Shown: positions 21,406 through 33,019, numbered from the stretch's first letter. The stretch is 64,000 bases of DNA from Proteles cristata cristata (GCA_017311185.1 JAESUZ010001712.1:1302001-1366000), one strand, 5' to 3'. The notes: generated by a model from the letters alone, not told the origin. Made by a program: numbers and translations.

Positions 21406-22135
21406 CTTCAGATGGCCAAAACTCAAATTCCCAGAGAAATAGCAGCTATGCTTTGCCTTCCTCAAAATGCTAAAAATTTAATAGTCATTTATACTTACTA
21501 TGGTTTTGAGTATCATTATTACCCAACAAAAAAAGAAAGGAGTTATTTTTTGTTTTGGTTTGGGTTTTTTTATTTGTTTTTTAAGAAAGGAGTTTTATGA
21601 AATGTTTTTTACTCTCTCCTGGATTGGAGAATTCACCAGGTTTTTGTCTTTGATTTTTCTTTTCTCTTTTTAATTCAGCTGATAGTGTTGTTCATTATCC
21701 ACTTGAAGTGGCATTAGAATAAATTAATATTAAAATATTTAAATTTAGAACTATGTGTTTGAAATGCCATTAGGAAGATTTATCACCTGCAATGAGAAAT
21801 CAGTGCTCCATTAGCTACAATCCCCTCTCCAGTAAGTTTGGAGACCTCAGGCTCAGATCATTACCCCAGCACTCCTCTCTCTCTTTATCTCCTGATACTG
21901 TGCAGACTGCTGTTCTTGGGTTTACTGAGAATTCGTTATACTTATCGCTTTGCACTTCAGACACCTGCAACCACCAAAATGCCAAGCTGAGGCCAAGTAA
22001 CAATTCAAAAAAAGACAAAACTCACTTGTTCAACCAATTTTTAATTACGTAAAATGGACCCCTGAAAAGGAAAATGACTAAGAACTACACTTAGAGGATA
22101 GAGCTGAGGCTGGGAATCCCATCAGATCTGTAAGG
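21406..22135. other. Unassigned AT-rich DNA
   Basis: T-rich around 21545-21670. The open frame at 21792-22052 has no domain. Confidence 0.4.
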
Positions 22136-22400
22136 CTGTACAGTGTGGTTGTTTAAAGCATAGCATCTATAGCCAAATTGCTTGGGTTCAGATCCCAGGC
22201 CTGTCCCTTGCTGGCTGTGAGGTCTTGAGCAGGTTACTTTATTTCTCTATGCCATGATTTCCTCATCTGAAAAATGGGAATGATAACAGTACCTTCATCG
22301 GTCGACTGTTGTAGGGATTTTCTGAGTTAATAAATGGAAAGGGCTTTAAACATCTGACACATGGTTAATGCTATGGAAGCATTTGCTGTTATTACCTGGT
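22136..22400 (+). mobile_element. MIR-type ancient SINE, nearly full-length
   Basis: GCTTGGGTTCAGATCCCAGG, TGGCTGTGAGGTCTTGAGC, GATTTCCTCATCTGAAAAAT and GAGTTAATAAATGGAAAGGG follow the full MIR consensus order in sense. Confidence 0.88.
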
Positions 22401-22984
22401 CTTTGAAAAAGACTTAAGAGGAAATATAATTACAGGTTCTTCCAATCAATTAAGCACCTGCCAGCATTCCAGAAGACCCCTTATTTAGAAGATCCCTCTC
22501 TTTGGCTCAGACTTGTCTCCATTTGCCAATTTAATTCAAAAGGATAATGACCCACTTTTAAGTAGAAAGCCCCTAGGAAGTCACTTAGAGAGGAAGTTTC
22601 TCAGGAAATTCCCTTGTAATCTGTTGGGGGTGGGGGGGATATCAGTATCTTAAATCTGCTTAAAAGCCAGCCAGCTCCAAATTAGTCTACTGCATTATAA
22701 GTCAGGATAGTGGGCTAGTAATACTAGCCCTGAATGCTGAATCTTTGGGTTTGCTGATGGGGTGGAAATGGATCCAGCCACAGACTTGTGCTTTGCTCAC
22801 ATTTTTTTGTATGCAAATTTAATTTCAATACAAATGTTACTTAAAACAAATACTTTACCAGGAGATACATGTAGTCCAAACTCACCCAAGAACCTTTGAG
22901 TCTCTTCTACATCCTCCTCATGGTTATTTGAAAATTTCTTTGGTAAAGAGCTCTAATCCTTTTGCACATATGCCAAGACCTGAG
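22401..22984. other. Unassigned DNA
   Basis: Contains a TTGGGGGTGGGGGGG run near 22623. Otherwise nothing recognised. Confidence 0.4.
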
Positions 22985-23245
22985 AATTAGGTAGCTTTTA
23001 AATAGACCCCCTAAAACTTCAGTTTTTTAGTATAAATATGTTCCATGTAATATTTGGGACATATTTATACTTAAAAAATACTTATTTACCTGAAATTCAT
23101 ATGTAACTGGGCATTCTGTATTTTACAGTCTAAATCCAAATTCTGCATAAAGTGTCTTCTGGCATATATCAAATATTGTGTAGAATTTGTACTAAAAAAT
23201 ATTCATTTGAAATTCAAATTTAACTGCAAGTCCTGGATTTTATCT
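22985..23245. repeat. Hairpin-forming interspersed repeat
   Basis: Arms TAGTATAAATATGTTCC (23028-23044) and GGGACATATTTATACTTA (23056-23073) pair around a short loop. Further copies of the CTGAAATTCA..TAACTGG..CTGTATTTTA phrase follow. A related copy lies at 35550-35720. It resembles a known mammalian palindromic repeat whose name I do not assert. Confidence 0.6.
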
Positions 23246-23372
23246 GACAACCGCATTCTGATGCTTTATACATATCAATTCACTTAACTCTCATATGACT
23301 GAATGAGGGAGGTACCAGTATTATCTCCATTTCACAGATAAGGAAACTGAGAAAAATAGGCTTAGTAGTTTT
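23246..23372 (-). mobile_element. MIR-type relic
   Basis: ATCTCCATTTCACAGATAAG followed by GAAACTGAGAAAAATAGG is antisense MIR. Confidence 0.65.
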
Positions 23373-23384
23373 TTGCCTAAAAAA

Positions 23385-24305
23385 CCTGCAATATCAAGTA
23401 CTGGTAAAGATACAGAAGAGCTGGAAATGCATACAGAAGGTGGAAATACAAAAAGATACAGTCACTTTGGAAAATCATTTGGCAGCTTCTTAAAGAGCTA
23501 ACTTACACTATCATATGACCCTACCTAAAATATTGCCTACCCAAGCACTTTGGAAAAGTTTGATTGGCTACTGTGAAGCTAAAGTGAAAAACAATGTACA
23601 CATACACACAGGATTCTAGTTGGTAAATCTGTTTCTCATGGTGGGGGCGGTGGGTGGGCAGGGATTAGAACTTCTGAAACTATTTCTATACTAGGGAGGA
23701 AAAGATAAGCAAATATAAGTAATTAAAGCCAATCTCTCACTATTAGAAAAATAAGTTACAAATAAGGAAAGGAAGAAGGCTGGAATAAACCCTCAGGTAC
23801 CAGATTGGAGTCAGAGGTATCAATATTCACTTGTATCTTTAAGACATACACATACATACACACAGAGATATAAATAGACACAAACAACGAGAGGTGTGTA
23901 GAAGCATGAAGTGCTATACACACACACATATTACCTGACTCTATCTACTGAGATAAGCTAGAAGCAACAACACTCCAGGAGGAAATGAGCATATCCACTG
24001 CCCAGATCTTGGTTTCTAACACCATTCTCCAAAAAAAGGAACCAAGAGTCCCAGAGACCTGGTTGATTCGAGGATCGGGGCAGAAAATAATGTAAGATGA
24101 ACTTGGAGTTTCTTGTGGTTGGTTCCAGAAAGTAAGGAAGAACTACAAAAACAAATACAAAGATAGAAGCACATCAAAGGGGCACAAGAGCAACCAGAAA
24201 GAGCTCCCAAAAGCCAAAGTTGGACCCATTGAACAACTCAATACATGAAGGGATTGGATTAGAACCTAAAGAATGACATAAGTATCTATGAATCCATACT
24301 GCTAT
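23385..24305 (+). mobile_element. Old L1 (L1M-like) 3' region, part 1
   Basis: CAGTCACTTTGGAAAATCAT, TTGGCAGCTTCTTAAAGAGC and ACACTATCATATGACCC match sense L1 ORF2 C-terminal DNA. The 3' UTR follows, with CA-rich patches near 23846-23930. The frame is decayed. Confidence 0.7.
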
Positions 24306-24569
24306 AAATAAATAAATGAGGGAGGGGGCGCCTGGGTGGCTTAGTCCGTTAAGCGTCCGACTTTCGCTTAGGTCATGATCTCACGGTTCGTGGGTTCGAG
24401 CCCCGCATCGGGCTCTGTGCTGACTGCCAGCTCAGAGCCTGGAGCCTGTTTCAGAGTCTGTGACTCCCTCTCTCTCTGACCCTTCCCTGCTCACACACAC
24501 TCTCTCTCTCTCTCCTAGAAATAAATAAAAATATTAATAAATAAATAAATAAATAAATAAATGAGGGAG
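24306..24569 (+). mobile_element. Young-type felid CAN-SINE, perfect 19-bp target duplication
   Basis: AAATAAATAAATGAGGGAG occurs at 24306-24324 and 24551-24569. The element has GCTTAGGTCATGATCTCACG, an intact GGTTCGAGCCCCGCATCGG box-B region and CTAGAAATAAATAAA, and ends in (ATAA)n. It is inserted in the L1 relic. Confidence 0.97.
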
Positions 24570-25098
24570 AATGGACAGGTCTTCTTCACTGAATTCCAGT
24601 CAAAAAATGCAGAAGGCATGAGTGAAGTAGGAAATCACCATTAGACCATCACAGTAATCCATGCTGGAAGCAAGATCCAAGGAAAGATCATAGTGTCAGG
24701 GGACAAGAGTTTAACCAGAAGCAGGATACTTGCATAAATTCAAAGTATCTGTCTTCAAATGTTTAATAATTACAAGAGGAAAAGACTAAGTTTATGGTGG
24801 AGAATCTTGACAGATACCACCTCAGCCAAGCGACCAAAGATCACCAGTTAACACATATCAAAATTACGTACTCCTGATACAATGTACTGAGAAGCACAAC
24901 TTTCTGATCTATCCATTCTCCAACTATATAATCTTAATCTCATTATGAGGAAACATCAGATAAACTCAAACTGAGGAACAGTCTCTGAATTAACTGTGCT
25001 CTTTTCAAAGCATCAAGGTCATTAAAGACAAGGACAGACTGAAAAGCTATCACAGATAGGGTAGGAGGGTGGGGAAGACTAATGAGATGTAACAACTA
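24570..25098 (+). mobile_element. Old L1 (L1M-like) 3' UTR, part 2
   Basis: AACATCAGATAAACTCAAAC, GGTCATTAAAGACAAGGAC and GACTGAAAAGCTATCACAG are typical of L1M 3' UTR. Confidence 0.75.
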
Positions 25099-25367
25099 AA
25101 AGAAATGTGGGATCCTGGGGTCACCTGAGTGGCTTAGTCGGTTAAGCGTCCGACTTTCGCTTAGGTCATGATCTCACGGTTCGTGGGTTCAAGCCCCGCG
25201 TCGGGCTCTGTGCTGACTGCCGGCTCAGAGCCTGGAGCCTGTTTCAGAGTCTGTGACTCCTCTCTCTCTGACCCTCCCCTGCTCATGCTGTCTCTCTCTC
25301 TCTCTCCTAGAAATAAAACATTTAAAAAAAATTAAAAAAAAAAAAATAAAGAAATGTGGGATCCTGG
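25099..25367 (+). mobile_element. Young-type felid CAN-SINE, perfect 20-bp target duplication
   Basis: AAAGAAATGTGGGATCCTGG is present at 25099-25118 and 25348-25367. This is the longest duplication in the window. The element has GCTTAGGTCATGATCTCACG, a GACTGCCGGCTCAGAG body and CTAGAAATAAAAC. Confidence 0.97.
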
Positions 25368-25625
25368 AATAGAAAAAGAATAGTAATGGAAAAACTGGTG
25401 AAAACCAACTAGAGTCTGCGGTTTCATATATTGTACGAACGTTGATTTCTTAGTTTATGTAAACATTCTATGGTTATGTAAGATGTTAACATAGGGCAAG
25501 ATGAGTAAAGTATACATAGCAATTCCCTTCACTATTTTTGCAACTCCTCTGAATCTAAAATTATCTAAAAAATAGTATCACCCCTCAAAATGTAAAACCC
25601 TCATTTCTTCTTTCACACAACCCTT
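25368..25625 (+). mobile_element. Old L1 (L1M-like) 3' end, part 3
   Basis: AACTGGTGAAAACCAACTAG, TTATGTAAGATGTTAACAT and TTTTTGCAACTCCTCTGAAT continue the L1M 3' UTR to its end. Confidence 0.78.
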
Positions 25626-26092
25626 TTACTCGGCTAAATAAATAAATAAAACCTTTTAAAACAATTAGAGAGCCAATTTTGACTGCGAGAATAGGGCCAG
25701 GCTACCAGATTTCTGACTACCAAGTTGTTTCCCTGGTCCTCCTTTCATCTATAAATCAGGTCAGGAATCCTCAAGAATCTATTTTTTTCCCCTCTTTCCT
25801 TTTTCAAACTTCTAAATCAGGAATTCCTACCGAATGCAGCTGGTGCTCTCCCGCTCCCACACAGCTCAAGGCCTGCGGAGTGACAAGGCCCAATTGGTGG
25901 GCTGTGACCCTTCCCAGCCTCTGCTGCACTTAAGTTTTCTAAATATGGTTCTGGGAAAATGGGTTCCTGGGGGTGCCACATCCTGTTAAAATGTCTGCAG
26001 ACTCTTCTAGAATTTTTGCAAGAAAAGCAGCACAAAGGAATTTCACCCAAAGAGAGCAAGTTGCAGGGTCTGGTCTCAAGTCTCCTGTTGCC

Positions 26093-26113
26093 TTTTTTTT
26101 TTTTTTTTTTTTT
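26093..26113. repeat. 21-base T run
   Basis: Homopolymer with no attached retroposon body visible on either side. Confidence 0.95.
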
Positions 26114-28096
26114 GAGAAAAAGAACTCCTGTCTCCAAATGTATAAATACACTATTAGTGGGCAACAAAGGAAAACCCATCTGCTGTCATCTGAAGATGCT
26201 GCCAACCCGTGACATTTCATAGGGCTGTCTACATCTTCCATCTTTCCACAAGGCAGAATTAAATTGTGTTTAGCCTAAAAGCACATATTTTACCTCATTA
26301 AAGTGTCTGATGTTCTATGAGAAATAGACTGGCCTCTGGCTTTGTAGTTAGCTCACACAGTAAAGGCCAATCTTGATTAATACGAAATGTTTGCATATTG
26401 ACTATATGAATCATGAGAGATAATTACTTTAAAAGAAGAGGTTTCTGCCTAATGAGAAAATAGGCTGCCCAGTAAAAACAAAAACCACCACCAAAAGCCA
26501 GAAGCTCAGGGAGATACCATCTAGGTGGAAATACCTTTAATAGGTTCAAGACACACTGGAACAATGTATGTTTTGAGGCTCAGGGATTCTCGGGACTTCC
26601 AGGATGAGAGAATTCGCACCACTGTTTCTTTCTCCAGGCATTAGGCCAGCTTCTTAAGGCCCCAGGAGGACACACCGAAGTTTAACGTAGCTGGGCTGCC
26701 ACAACTTGATCACAGCAAGTTATCAAGTTGGCAAGTTCACTGGTCACACTGGGATGTTTTCTGGAAAGTCTTCAGGGAGAAACTAGCTCAGAACACTCTT
26801 CGGAGGAGCAGGAGCAGGGGCTTTCTTTAGCTCCCATTTCTGGTTGATCACCTGTCGTTTCTTCGAGCTCCTGTCAGTCTCTCAGAAAACCACAGTCCAT
26901 GCTTCAAATTGTTTTATTTCATCTCAGTCTAGAGGCGGAAGCTGACTTAGGATGACTAACAAGCCAAAGAAATAGTCAAGAGAATGTGACAAGGCACACA
27001 GGATTTTTGTGAACTGTCTCAATTTCCAAAGCCATTTCTACTGTTTAACCTTCTTATAAAAACCAGCAAAGGAGGATGAGATGACATGGACTCTGTATGC
27101 TGAGCCTAAGGATAGCACTACAATACAATTCTAAAACATTTTTACAGAAGATATGTTTTTCAGTTTGCTCATTCTACCTCCTGGTCCCCAAGCCCCAAGG
27201 ATAACAACTCAGCACGTTTTGGGGGCAGAAGGGGGAACTGGATTCTTCGGGATTAAGATGCAGTTTCACTCTACAGATGGCTATGGTGCCAAGTTAGGGC
27301 TGGGACCCTCAGTGTTAGTTTCCACATTCCCAGGATGGAGGTCCCACAGACTTGGAGGCAGCCCAGGTGTGGGTGTCAGTTGGGTGCTCCAGAGGCCCAG
27401 GCCATGCCATGAATGCAAGTGTGAAGCTGCAGTGGTAGTAAGGGCAAACCGAGAGCAATATGAAAGTAGAGTTCTGCTCCACCGCTAAAAATCTACCCAG
27501 GATCTACCAGGAAGTATCCATACCTGTGGCTGTATGTCAAGAGTCAACTCCAAAGGCAGGAAATAAGCATATCAAGCTATTGATCACCAATGAATGATAT
27601 GTTTATTGTTAAAGTTCAAAAGGGTACTATGAACAATTATGGGATGCTAAATTCATTGTCTATTACATTACGGGGAGGTCTACATGTATAGGTCTATCTC
27701 CCTTCAAAGCATATATGTACATGTATATACATATATATCCACAGATCTATGTATACATTTAAAAAATAGTATGTCCAGGGATCAGCCAATTTTGGGCACA
27801 CATGCTAAACATGTAGTAAAGACCCTTTACTTTATGGTTGTCATCCTTGGCTGCAGCAAATACCAATGCCTGGTTCCCATTGCCAGAGATTCTGAGGTAT
27901 GAGCAGGACATTCTCATGTTTGCCTAAGGTTGAGAATCAGAACTTTATTTCCAATCTAAACGCCCCAATTCTAATAGTGTTAATTTCCATGCGAAACCAG
28001 TGAGAGCAAGCAGGGGCCACTGTGGAGATTAAAGCATGCTCTGTTGATGGCTCATGAAAGAAAACAGTCGTGCAGCTGGTATTATGCTGCTCTGGT

Positions 28097-28113
28097 GCTT
28101 ATCAAAGATAAGC
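28097..28113. promoter_or_regulatory. Palindromic GATA motif pair
   Basis: GCTTATCAAAGATAAGC has perfect 7-base arms (GCTTATC / GATAAGC) around AAA, giving two head-to-head GATA-factor sites in repeat-free DNA. Function is inferred only. Confidence 0.35.
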
Positions 28114-28202
28114 TAAAACTGTCACATATAGACTACAGCCGTTGATGGACTTTTGTCTGGGGAAGATGCTAGAGCAGGGTTCAAAGTTATGTAAAACCAG
28201 TG

Positions 28203-28790
28203 TGGAGATTCCTCAAAAAATGAACACTAGAACTCCCCTATGACCCAGCAATAGCACTGCTAGGAATTTACCCGAGGGATACAGAAATGCTGAGGCATAG
28301 GAGCACATGTACCCCAATGTTCATAGCAGCACTCTCCACAATAGCTAAAACCTGGAAAGTGACTAAGTGTCCATCATCGGACGAATGGATCAAAAAGATG
28401 TGGTTTATCTATACCATGGAATACTACATGGCAATGAGAAAGAATGAACTCTGGCCATGAGTAGCAACATGGATGGAACTAGAGGGTGTTATGCTGAGTG
28501 AAATAAGTCAGGCAGAGAAGGACAGTTAACATATGTGTGCACGTATAGGAGGATTAGGAGGAACTTAACTGAGGACCAAGGGGGAGAAGAAGGGGGCAAA
28601 TAGTGGGGGAAAGGGAGAGAGGCAAACCATGAGACTCTTGAATGCTGAGAAACAAACTGAGGACTGATGGATGTGGGGGGGAGGGGGGAAGGGCATGGAG
28701 GGGGGCACTTGTGGGGATGAGCACTGGGGGTTATATGGAAACCAAATTGACAATAAACTATTAAAAAAATTTTTTAAACTTTTAAAAAAA
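28203..28790 (+). mobile_element. L1 3' end, 5'-truncated, comparatively young
   Basis: Begins inside the ORF2 C-terminal region (TATGACCCAGCAATAGC, AGATGTGGTTTATCTATACC, TGAATGAACTC-like phrases). The 3' UTR has G-rich runs at 28674-28712 (GGGGGGGAGGGGGGAAGGG), followed by CAATAAACTATTAAAAA. AGTTATGTA-like flanks near 28186 and 28791 suggest a target duplication. The reverse-transcriptase part is absent, so the copy cannot be autonomous. Confidence 0.85.
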
Positions 28791-29257
28791 TGTTATGTAG
28801 CCATAAGCCCAAACAAGATAGAGTTATACAGTAGAGCCCTGGTCACTTGCAGCCTCTGTCAAGAGCCTACTTTTGCCCTAGGAGATATTAGAGAGAAATC
28901 TTATCATTATGGATCTGAATCCAAGTTAGAAATCTCTCCTGATTGCTCAACAACTAGCCACTTAACGTTCATATTTGGAACTAAGATCGGCTCCCTGGTA
29001 TCTTTGTCTCTCTGATTATCCAGCAAGCCTCTTAATATCCCCATCTCTCATGGGAAGAGAAGAGTAATGTAGACCTGAGCCTTCCAGGCTTGAAATCAAG
29101 AGTGTATACCCATCAGCTCATTTCATCCCCGCCACTGCCTTAAAGAAGTGATTCCCTGTCCTGGCCTTCATGCTATTGCTCCTAATGGGCCACTGGCCAT
29201 CTCTGTCAGCAAGCAGGTACGTATCAGTCAGGAAGGGTGGTGAGCAGCAACTGCCTT
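28791..29257. other. Unassigned DNA
   Basis: No feature recognised. Confidence 0.4.
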
Positions 29258-29530
29258 TTGAACAGGTTTTTTTTTTTTTCAATGTTTATTTTTAAGAGAG
29301 ACGGAGAGAGTAAGCACATGTGTACATGCAGGGGAGGGGCAGAGTGAGAGAGTACACTTTGTGCGTGTGTAGGGGAGGGACAGAGAGAGAGAGCAATCTG
29401 AAGTGGGCTCCGTGCTGACAGTAGAGAACCTGATGCAGGGTTCAAACTTACAAACTGAAAGATCATGACCTGGGCTAAAGTTGGATGCTTAACCAACTGA
29501 ACCACCCAGGTGTCCGTGAACAGCATGGTT
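29258..29530 (-). mobile_element. Felid CAN-SINE, inverted, with an internal partial duplication
   Basis: Tail-side T run at 29267-29279 and head ACCACCCAGGTGTCC at about 29502-29516. A GCAGGGGAGGGGCAGAG segment is followed about 40 bases later by TAGGGGAGGGACAGAG, so part of the body is doubled. TGAACAGGTTT (29259) and TGAACAGCATGGTTT (29517) form a worn target duplication. Confidence 0.9.
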
Positions 29531-29746
29531 TAAAGAGTCACATTTGCCTGGAGCCAAGGATAGAGGCTCCAGTTACGCTCTTGCAAGGGCAGCATAGTGC
29601 CCCCACTGCATGCACCTGTAAGCACAGATGCGTACAGGCCAGGCTGGTCAGGCCAGGCTCCTGGGCTGCTTTCCACACAAGGTCTTATGTTGCTGAATCT
29701 TTTTGTCCCCCTTCAGGGAGCTGGTGGGAGTCTCTTCTGACTCAGT

Positions 29747-30325
29747 GTATTAGTTTTCTGTTGCTATCTAATTACCACAAACTGGGTCGCTTAAGCAACA
29801 TCCATTTATTTTCATGTTTTCCATTGGGCGGGAGGCTGGGCACTGCCTGGCTGGGTCTGGTCAGGGTCTCTGAGACTACAACCAAGCTGTCAGATGGGCT
29901 GGGCTCTCATCTGGAGACTTGACTAGAGAAGAACCCACTTCTGAGTTTATTCAAGTTGTTAGCAGACTTGTGGCTATAGGGCTTGTGATTTGTAGGGTTG
30001 GGGATCTGGCATTTTGCTAGACCTCTCAGCTCCCAGAGCTCACCCACAGTTCCCTGCCATGTGATCATCTTACAGCATGGCCGCATACTTCTTCACAGCT
30101 ACAGACGGAGAGTTTCTGTCTTCAGTTTGCTAAGTTACCCAATCAAGAGAATAATCTCCACCACATTCATCACTTAATGTAACCCAATCAAGGGAGTGAT
30201 ATCAGTAGCCTTTGCCATCTTCCATTGGTTAGGAGCAGGTCACTAGTTTCCACCTTCAGTCAAGACGAGGAGGTACATAAGGGTAGAACTCATTGGGGGT
30301 TACCTCAGGCTGTATCTACCATACT
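29747..30325 (-). mobile_element. MLT1/MaLR-type LTR relic
   Basis: TGTATTAGTTTTCTGTTGC and ATTACCACAAACTGGG start the antisense LTR. Later phrases (CCAATCAAGGGAGTGATATC, TTCCACCTTCAGTCAAG) fit related MaLR-like LTRs less surely. The subfamily is uncertain. No viral coding DNA is present. Confidence 0.6.
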
Positions 30326-30529
30326 CAGCTGCTTGCTTTTGTATTTGATACAGACTACAGGATTGGATTTCCTCTTTGATCCTTCCTGCCAGGCCTGAAC
30401 TTGACTTAAATTTTTGTTACTGATCCCTGGCTACTTCCAGTAGTTCCCGACTCTTTCTCTCTCTAGGTGTTCTTGGATTATAGTTGAATATATTGGTGGC
30501 AATCAGTCTTGACAAATAGATACCATCTA

Positions 30530-30752
30530 ACCTCTGAGGAAATTTAGGTTAAGTGGTCTTGTCCAACATCACACAGGTTATAGAACAGATGGAATCCAAA
30601 CCTGGGTCTGTTTAATTACAAATCCCATGACTCTGTCGTCTGCTTAGCTTGTGTGGTAGTAATAACAATTTCACCCATCTACCAGAACCAGTAATGAAAT
30701 AATGCATAGAACAGTGCTTTGTAAATTGAAGAATACTATGCAAATATTTATT
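30530..30752 (-). mobile_element. MIR-type relic(s)
   Basis: GAGGAAATTTAGGTTAAGTG, CAACATCACACAGGTTATAG and CCAAACCTGGGTCTG are antisense MIR. The 30690-30750 part (AATGCATAGAACAGTGC) instead reads like a sense MIR 3' end, so two fragments may abut. Confidence 0.65.
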
Positions 30753-30981
30753 AAGAATTTCATTCAGGGGCACCTGGGTGGCTCAGTCAGTTGAGTGTCT
30801 GATTCTTGATTTCAACTCAGGTCATGATCCCAGGGTCATGGGATTGAGCCCCGTGTCAGGCTCTGTGCTGGGTGTGAAGCCTACTTGAGATTCTCTCCCC
30901 CTGTCTCTCTGCCCCTCCCTTGCTTGCTCTCATGCATGCTCTTTCTCTTTAAAAATAATTTAAAAAAAAAAGAATTTCATT
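30753..30981 (+). mobile_element. CAN-SINE of older type, 12-bp target duplication
   Basis: AAGAATTTCATT at 30753-30764 and 30970-30981. The element shows TGATTTCAACTCAGGTC, CCCAGGGTCATGGGATTGAG and GTGTGAAGCCTACTTGAG, close to the general carnivore type, and has a short TC tract. Confidence 0.94.
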
Positions 30982-31865
30982 AAAATCATGGATTTGGGAC
31001 TTTTTAACAAAATAGATCTTCACTTGCATTTGTCCTTTGAAAACCCTACGTCTAAGGCAAACTTTATTTACATAGCTTTGTAGCATATTAACAAGAGTTA
31101 AATCTTCCAGTATAATCCAATGGGTAGCTTACAAAGCATAAGTGGAGGGAAATTAATCAAAGAAAAATCTTTAATCTCCCTTTCTTAGTCTTCCTTTGTT
31201 CTTTTTCATTTTCTCTTAGCAGGCTTCCTATTTAGACCTACGATTTTCACGGATAAGCCATGGATCTTGGGAGAGGCAGGCCGTCTGTCCAGACCCCCTT
31301 GATATCTAAAAATATAGGGAACATGTACAGAGGCATCCTTGACCCTCCACTTGGGTGTCCAGCACTGCCCGTCTGAGCCCAGTGCTCTAATTTCAACCAG
31401 CAAACCTGTGGAGCTGAGGCTGCTGGGAGGGTCTGGAAAGGGACTCAAAGAAGGACACAGAGGCTCAGGCCCAGACAGGCCCCTGCAACCACACTACACT
31501 GGTAAGATCTGAATCTGGTCACAAGTAGGCCTCCATATGCTGAATAGTGGACACTGGTCTTAAAAACAGATAGCTGAGATAGCTGAACAATCGCACCATT
31601 GTTTGAGAAGTCCGAGCTTTATCTTCGGTTATTTAAGGCAATGAGGACAGACCACAGAGATTCCCACACCCCTCTGGTGCTAACAAGGCAAAACTCCCTG
31701 TTCTTGCCTACTGCCTCCCACTCCAAGATAAGAAGCCGTTCCTCCAGTTACTAAACGCTCTCTATTTGTTCTAATTGTAGAGTTCCCACAGGGGTATTCT
31801 GAACCTTTCTCTGTAACACAGTCTTAAGACAGCCATGCGCTGTTGCAGAGTTGAGTCGTCTCTTA
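30982..31865. other. Unassigned DNA
   Basis: No repeat or gene recognised. The minus-strand frame at 31206-31448 has no domain. Confidence 0.4.
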
Positions 31866-32065
31866 AGCTCTGAGGTAACATGTGATCAAAAGTCAGAGAC
31901 ACCTGAATTGGAAACTTCAACTGGGCAATCAGGCATCTGGTTAATCTTAAGCCTCTCTGGGTCTTCATTTCTTCTCTCGGAAATAGGAATACCACTACTA
32001 CCTAACTCATGGCTATTGCTATGCTCTAAAACTTAGATGGGTTCATGCGTGTAAAATCTTACTAC
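31866..32065 (+). mobile_element. MIR-type relic
   Basis: TCTGGTTAATCTTAAGCCTC, GGGTCTTCATTTCTTCTCTC and CTACTACCTAACTCATGG follow sense MIR order, well diverged. Confidence 0.6.
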
Positions 32066-32104
32066 AGAGCTTGATCTCAGCAGAACTTGCTGCAACGATG
32101 GAAA

Positions 32105-32185
32105 TATTCTGTAGCAATGCTGTCCGACACAGTAGCACTAGCCATGTGTGGCTGTCGAGCACTGAAAAAGTGGCTAGTTTGGGTT
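32105..32185. repeat. Interspersed repeat with GTGTGGCT core, copy 1
   Basis: AGCAATGCTGTCCGACACAG, then CACTAGCCATGTGTGGCTG. The same phrases occur at 33020-33225 and 58235-58390. Known-looking mammalian repeat, name not asserted. Confidence 0.55.
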
Positions 32186-33019
32186 TTGTTCTATGAGTTT
32201 TTCTTCCCTCCTCCATTCTAAGGAGGTCAGGCCATTATGTTCCCTTACCTCAGGGCCACAAAGATCACTTTATTTTTACTCTGTGGTTTCAGAAACCTGC
32301 ACTAATGGGTGACCCTGGTCAGAAAAGGGCAACCATGATGGAATGGAGACCACCTTGCCACTGCAGGATTCCTGCCTAGCTCCCTGGTGATGCCCCAGGC
32401 AGGACTCAGAGGACTGAGTGTAGCACCCAGGAGGTGGCCTCTCCGCGTGCCTGCCAAAATACCTGAGATTCTACCCTATGTCCAGCTTGGCAATTTGGTT
32501 TAAAGATCACATCCAAAGGGACCAAGAATCATCCATGCTACATGATTATCATTTCCACCAGGAAATAAGCAATTCCCAGATTTCCCTTGGGTCCAACTAA
32601 ATCATAGACTGGGGGGGAGGGGGAGGGGGAGGAGGAGAAGGCAGGTGGAACAAAAAAAGTGGGCAAAAAAGGACACCTCTGCTGGAGATGGAGGTGGTCC
32701 AATTGCCCACACAGAGAATTCTCTCTGCCTTCGCTTAATAGAGTCACATTACCGTGTATAAGATTTTACAGTTTGCAGCCTTGTTCATTAAGAGCCTCTG
32801 AACTATAACAAATTGATTCTGCTGGGCAAGTAAAAGACATTTTATTCATTATATTATCATCTTGGGAGAATAACTGCCCATGAAAGGAGGGGCAAGTAGG
32901 GGAAATCATATACTGGCTGGCCGATGTTTTCAATGGAACATTCTGACTTGAGACTCTGATATTCCATATGCTAACAGTAAACCTCTCAGGCTTTGATACA
33001 TCAAGTTCTTTCCCTCTCT
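32186..33019. other. Unassigned DNA with a G-rich tract
   Basis: GGGGGGGAGGGGGAGGGGG at 32611-32629 has G-quadruplex potential. No gene recognised. Confidence 0.45.

Larger units (their letters stand above)
25626..28202. other. Longest repeat-poor stretch; unassigned
   Basis: No SINE in about 2.6 kb. Contents noted: a 21-base T run at 26093-26113; a perfect inverted repeat CAACTTGAT/ATCAAGTTG at 26702-26730; a palindromic GATA pair at 28097-28113; alternating ATATGTACATGTATATAC DNA near 27710-27745. Open frames (for example 27153-27488) have no recognisable domain. Confidence 0.45.
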
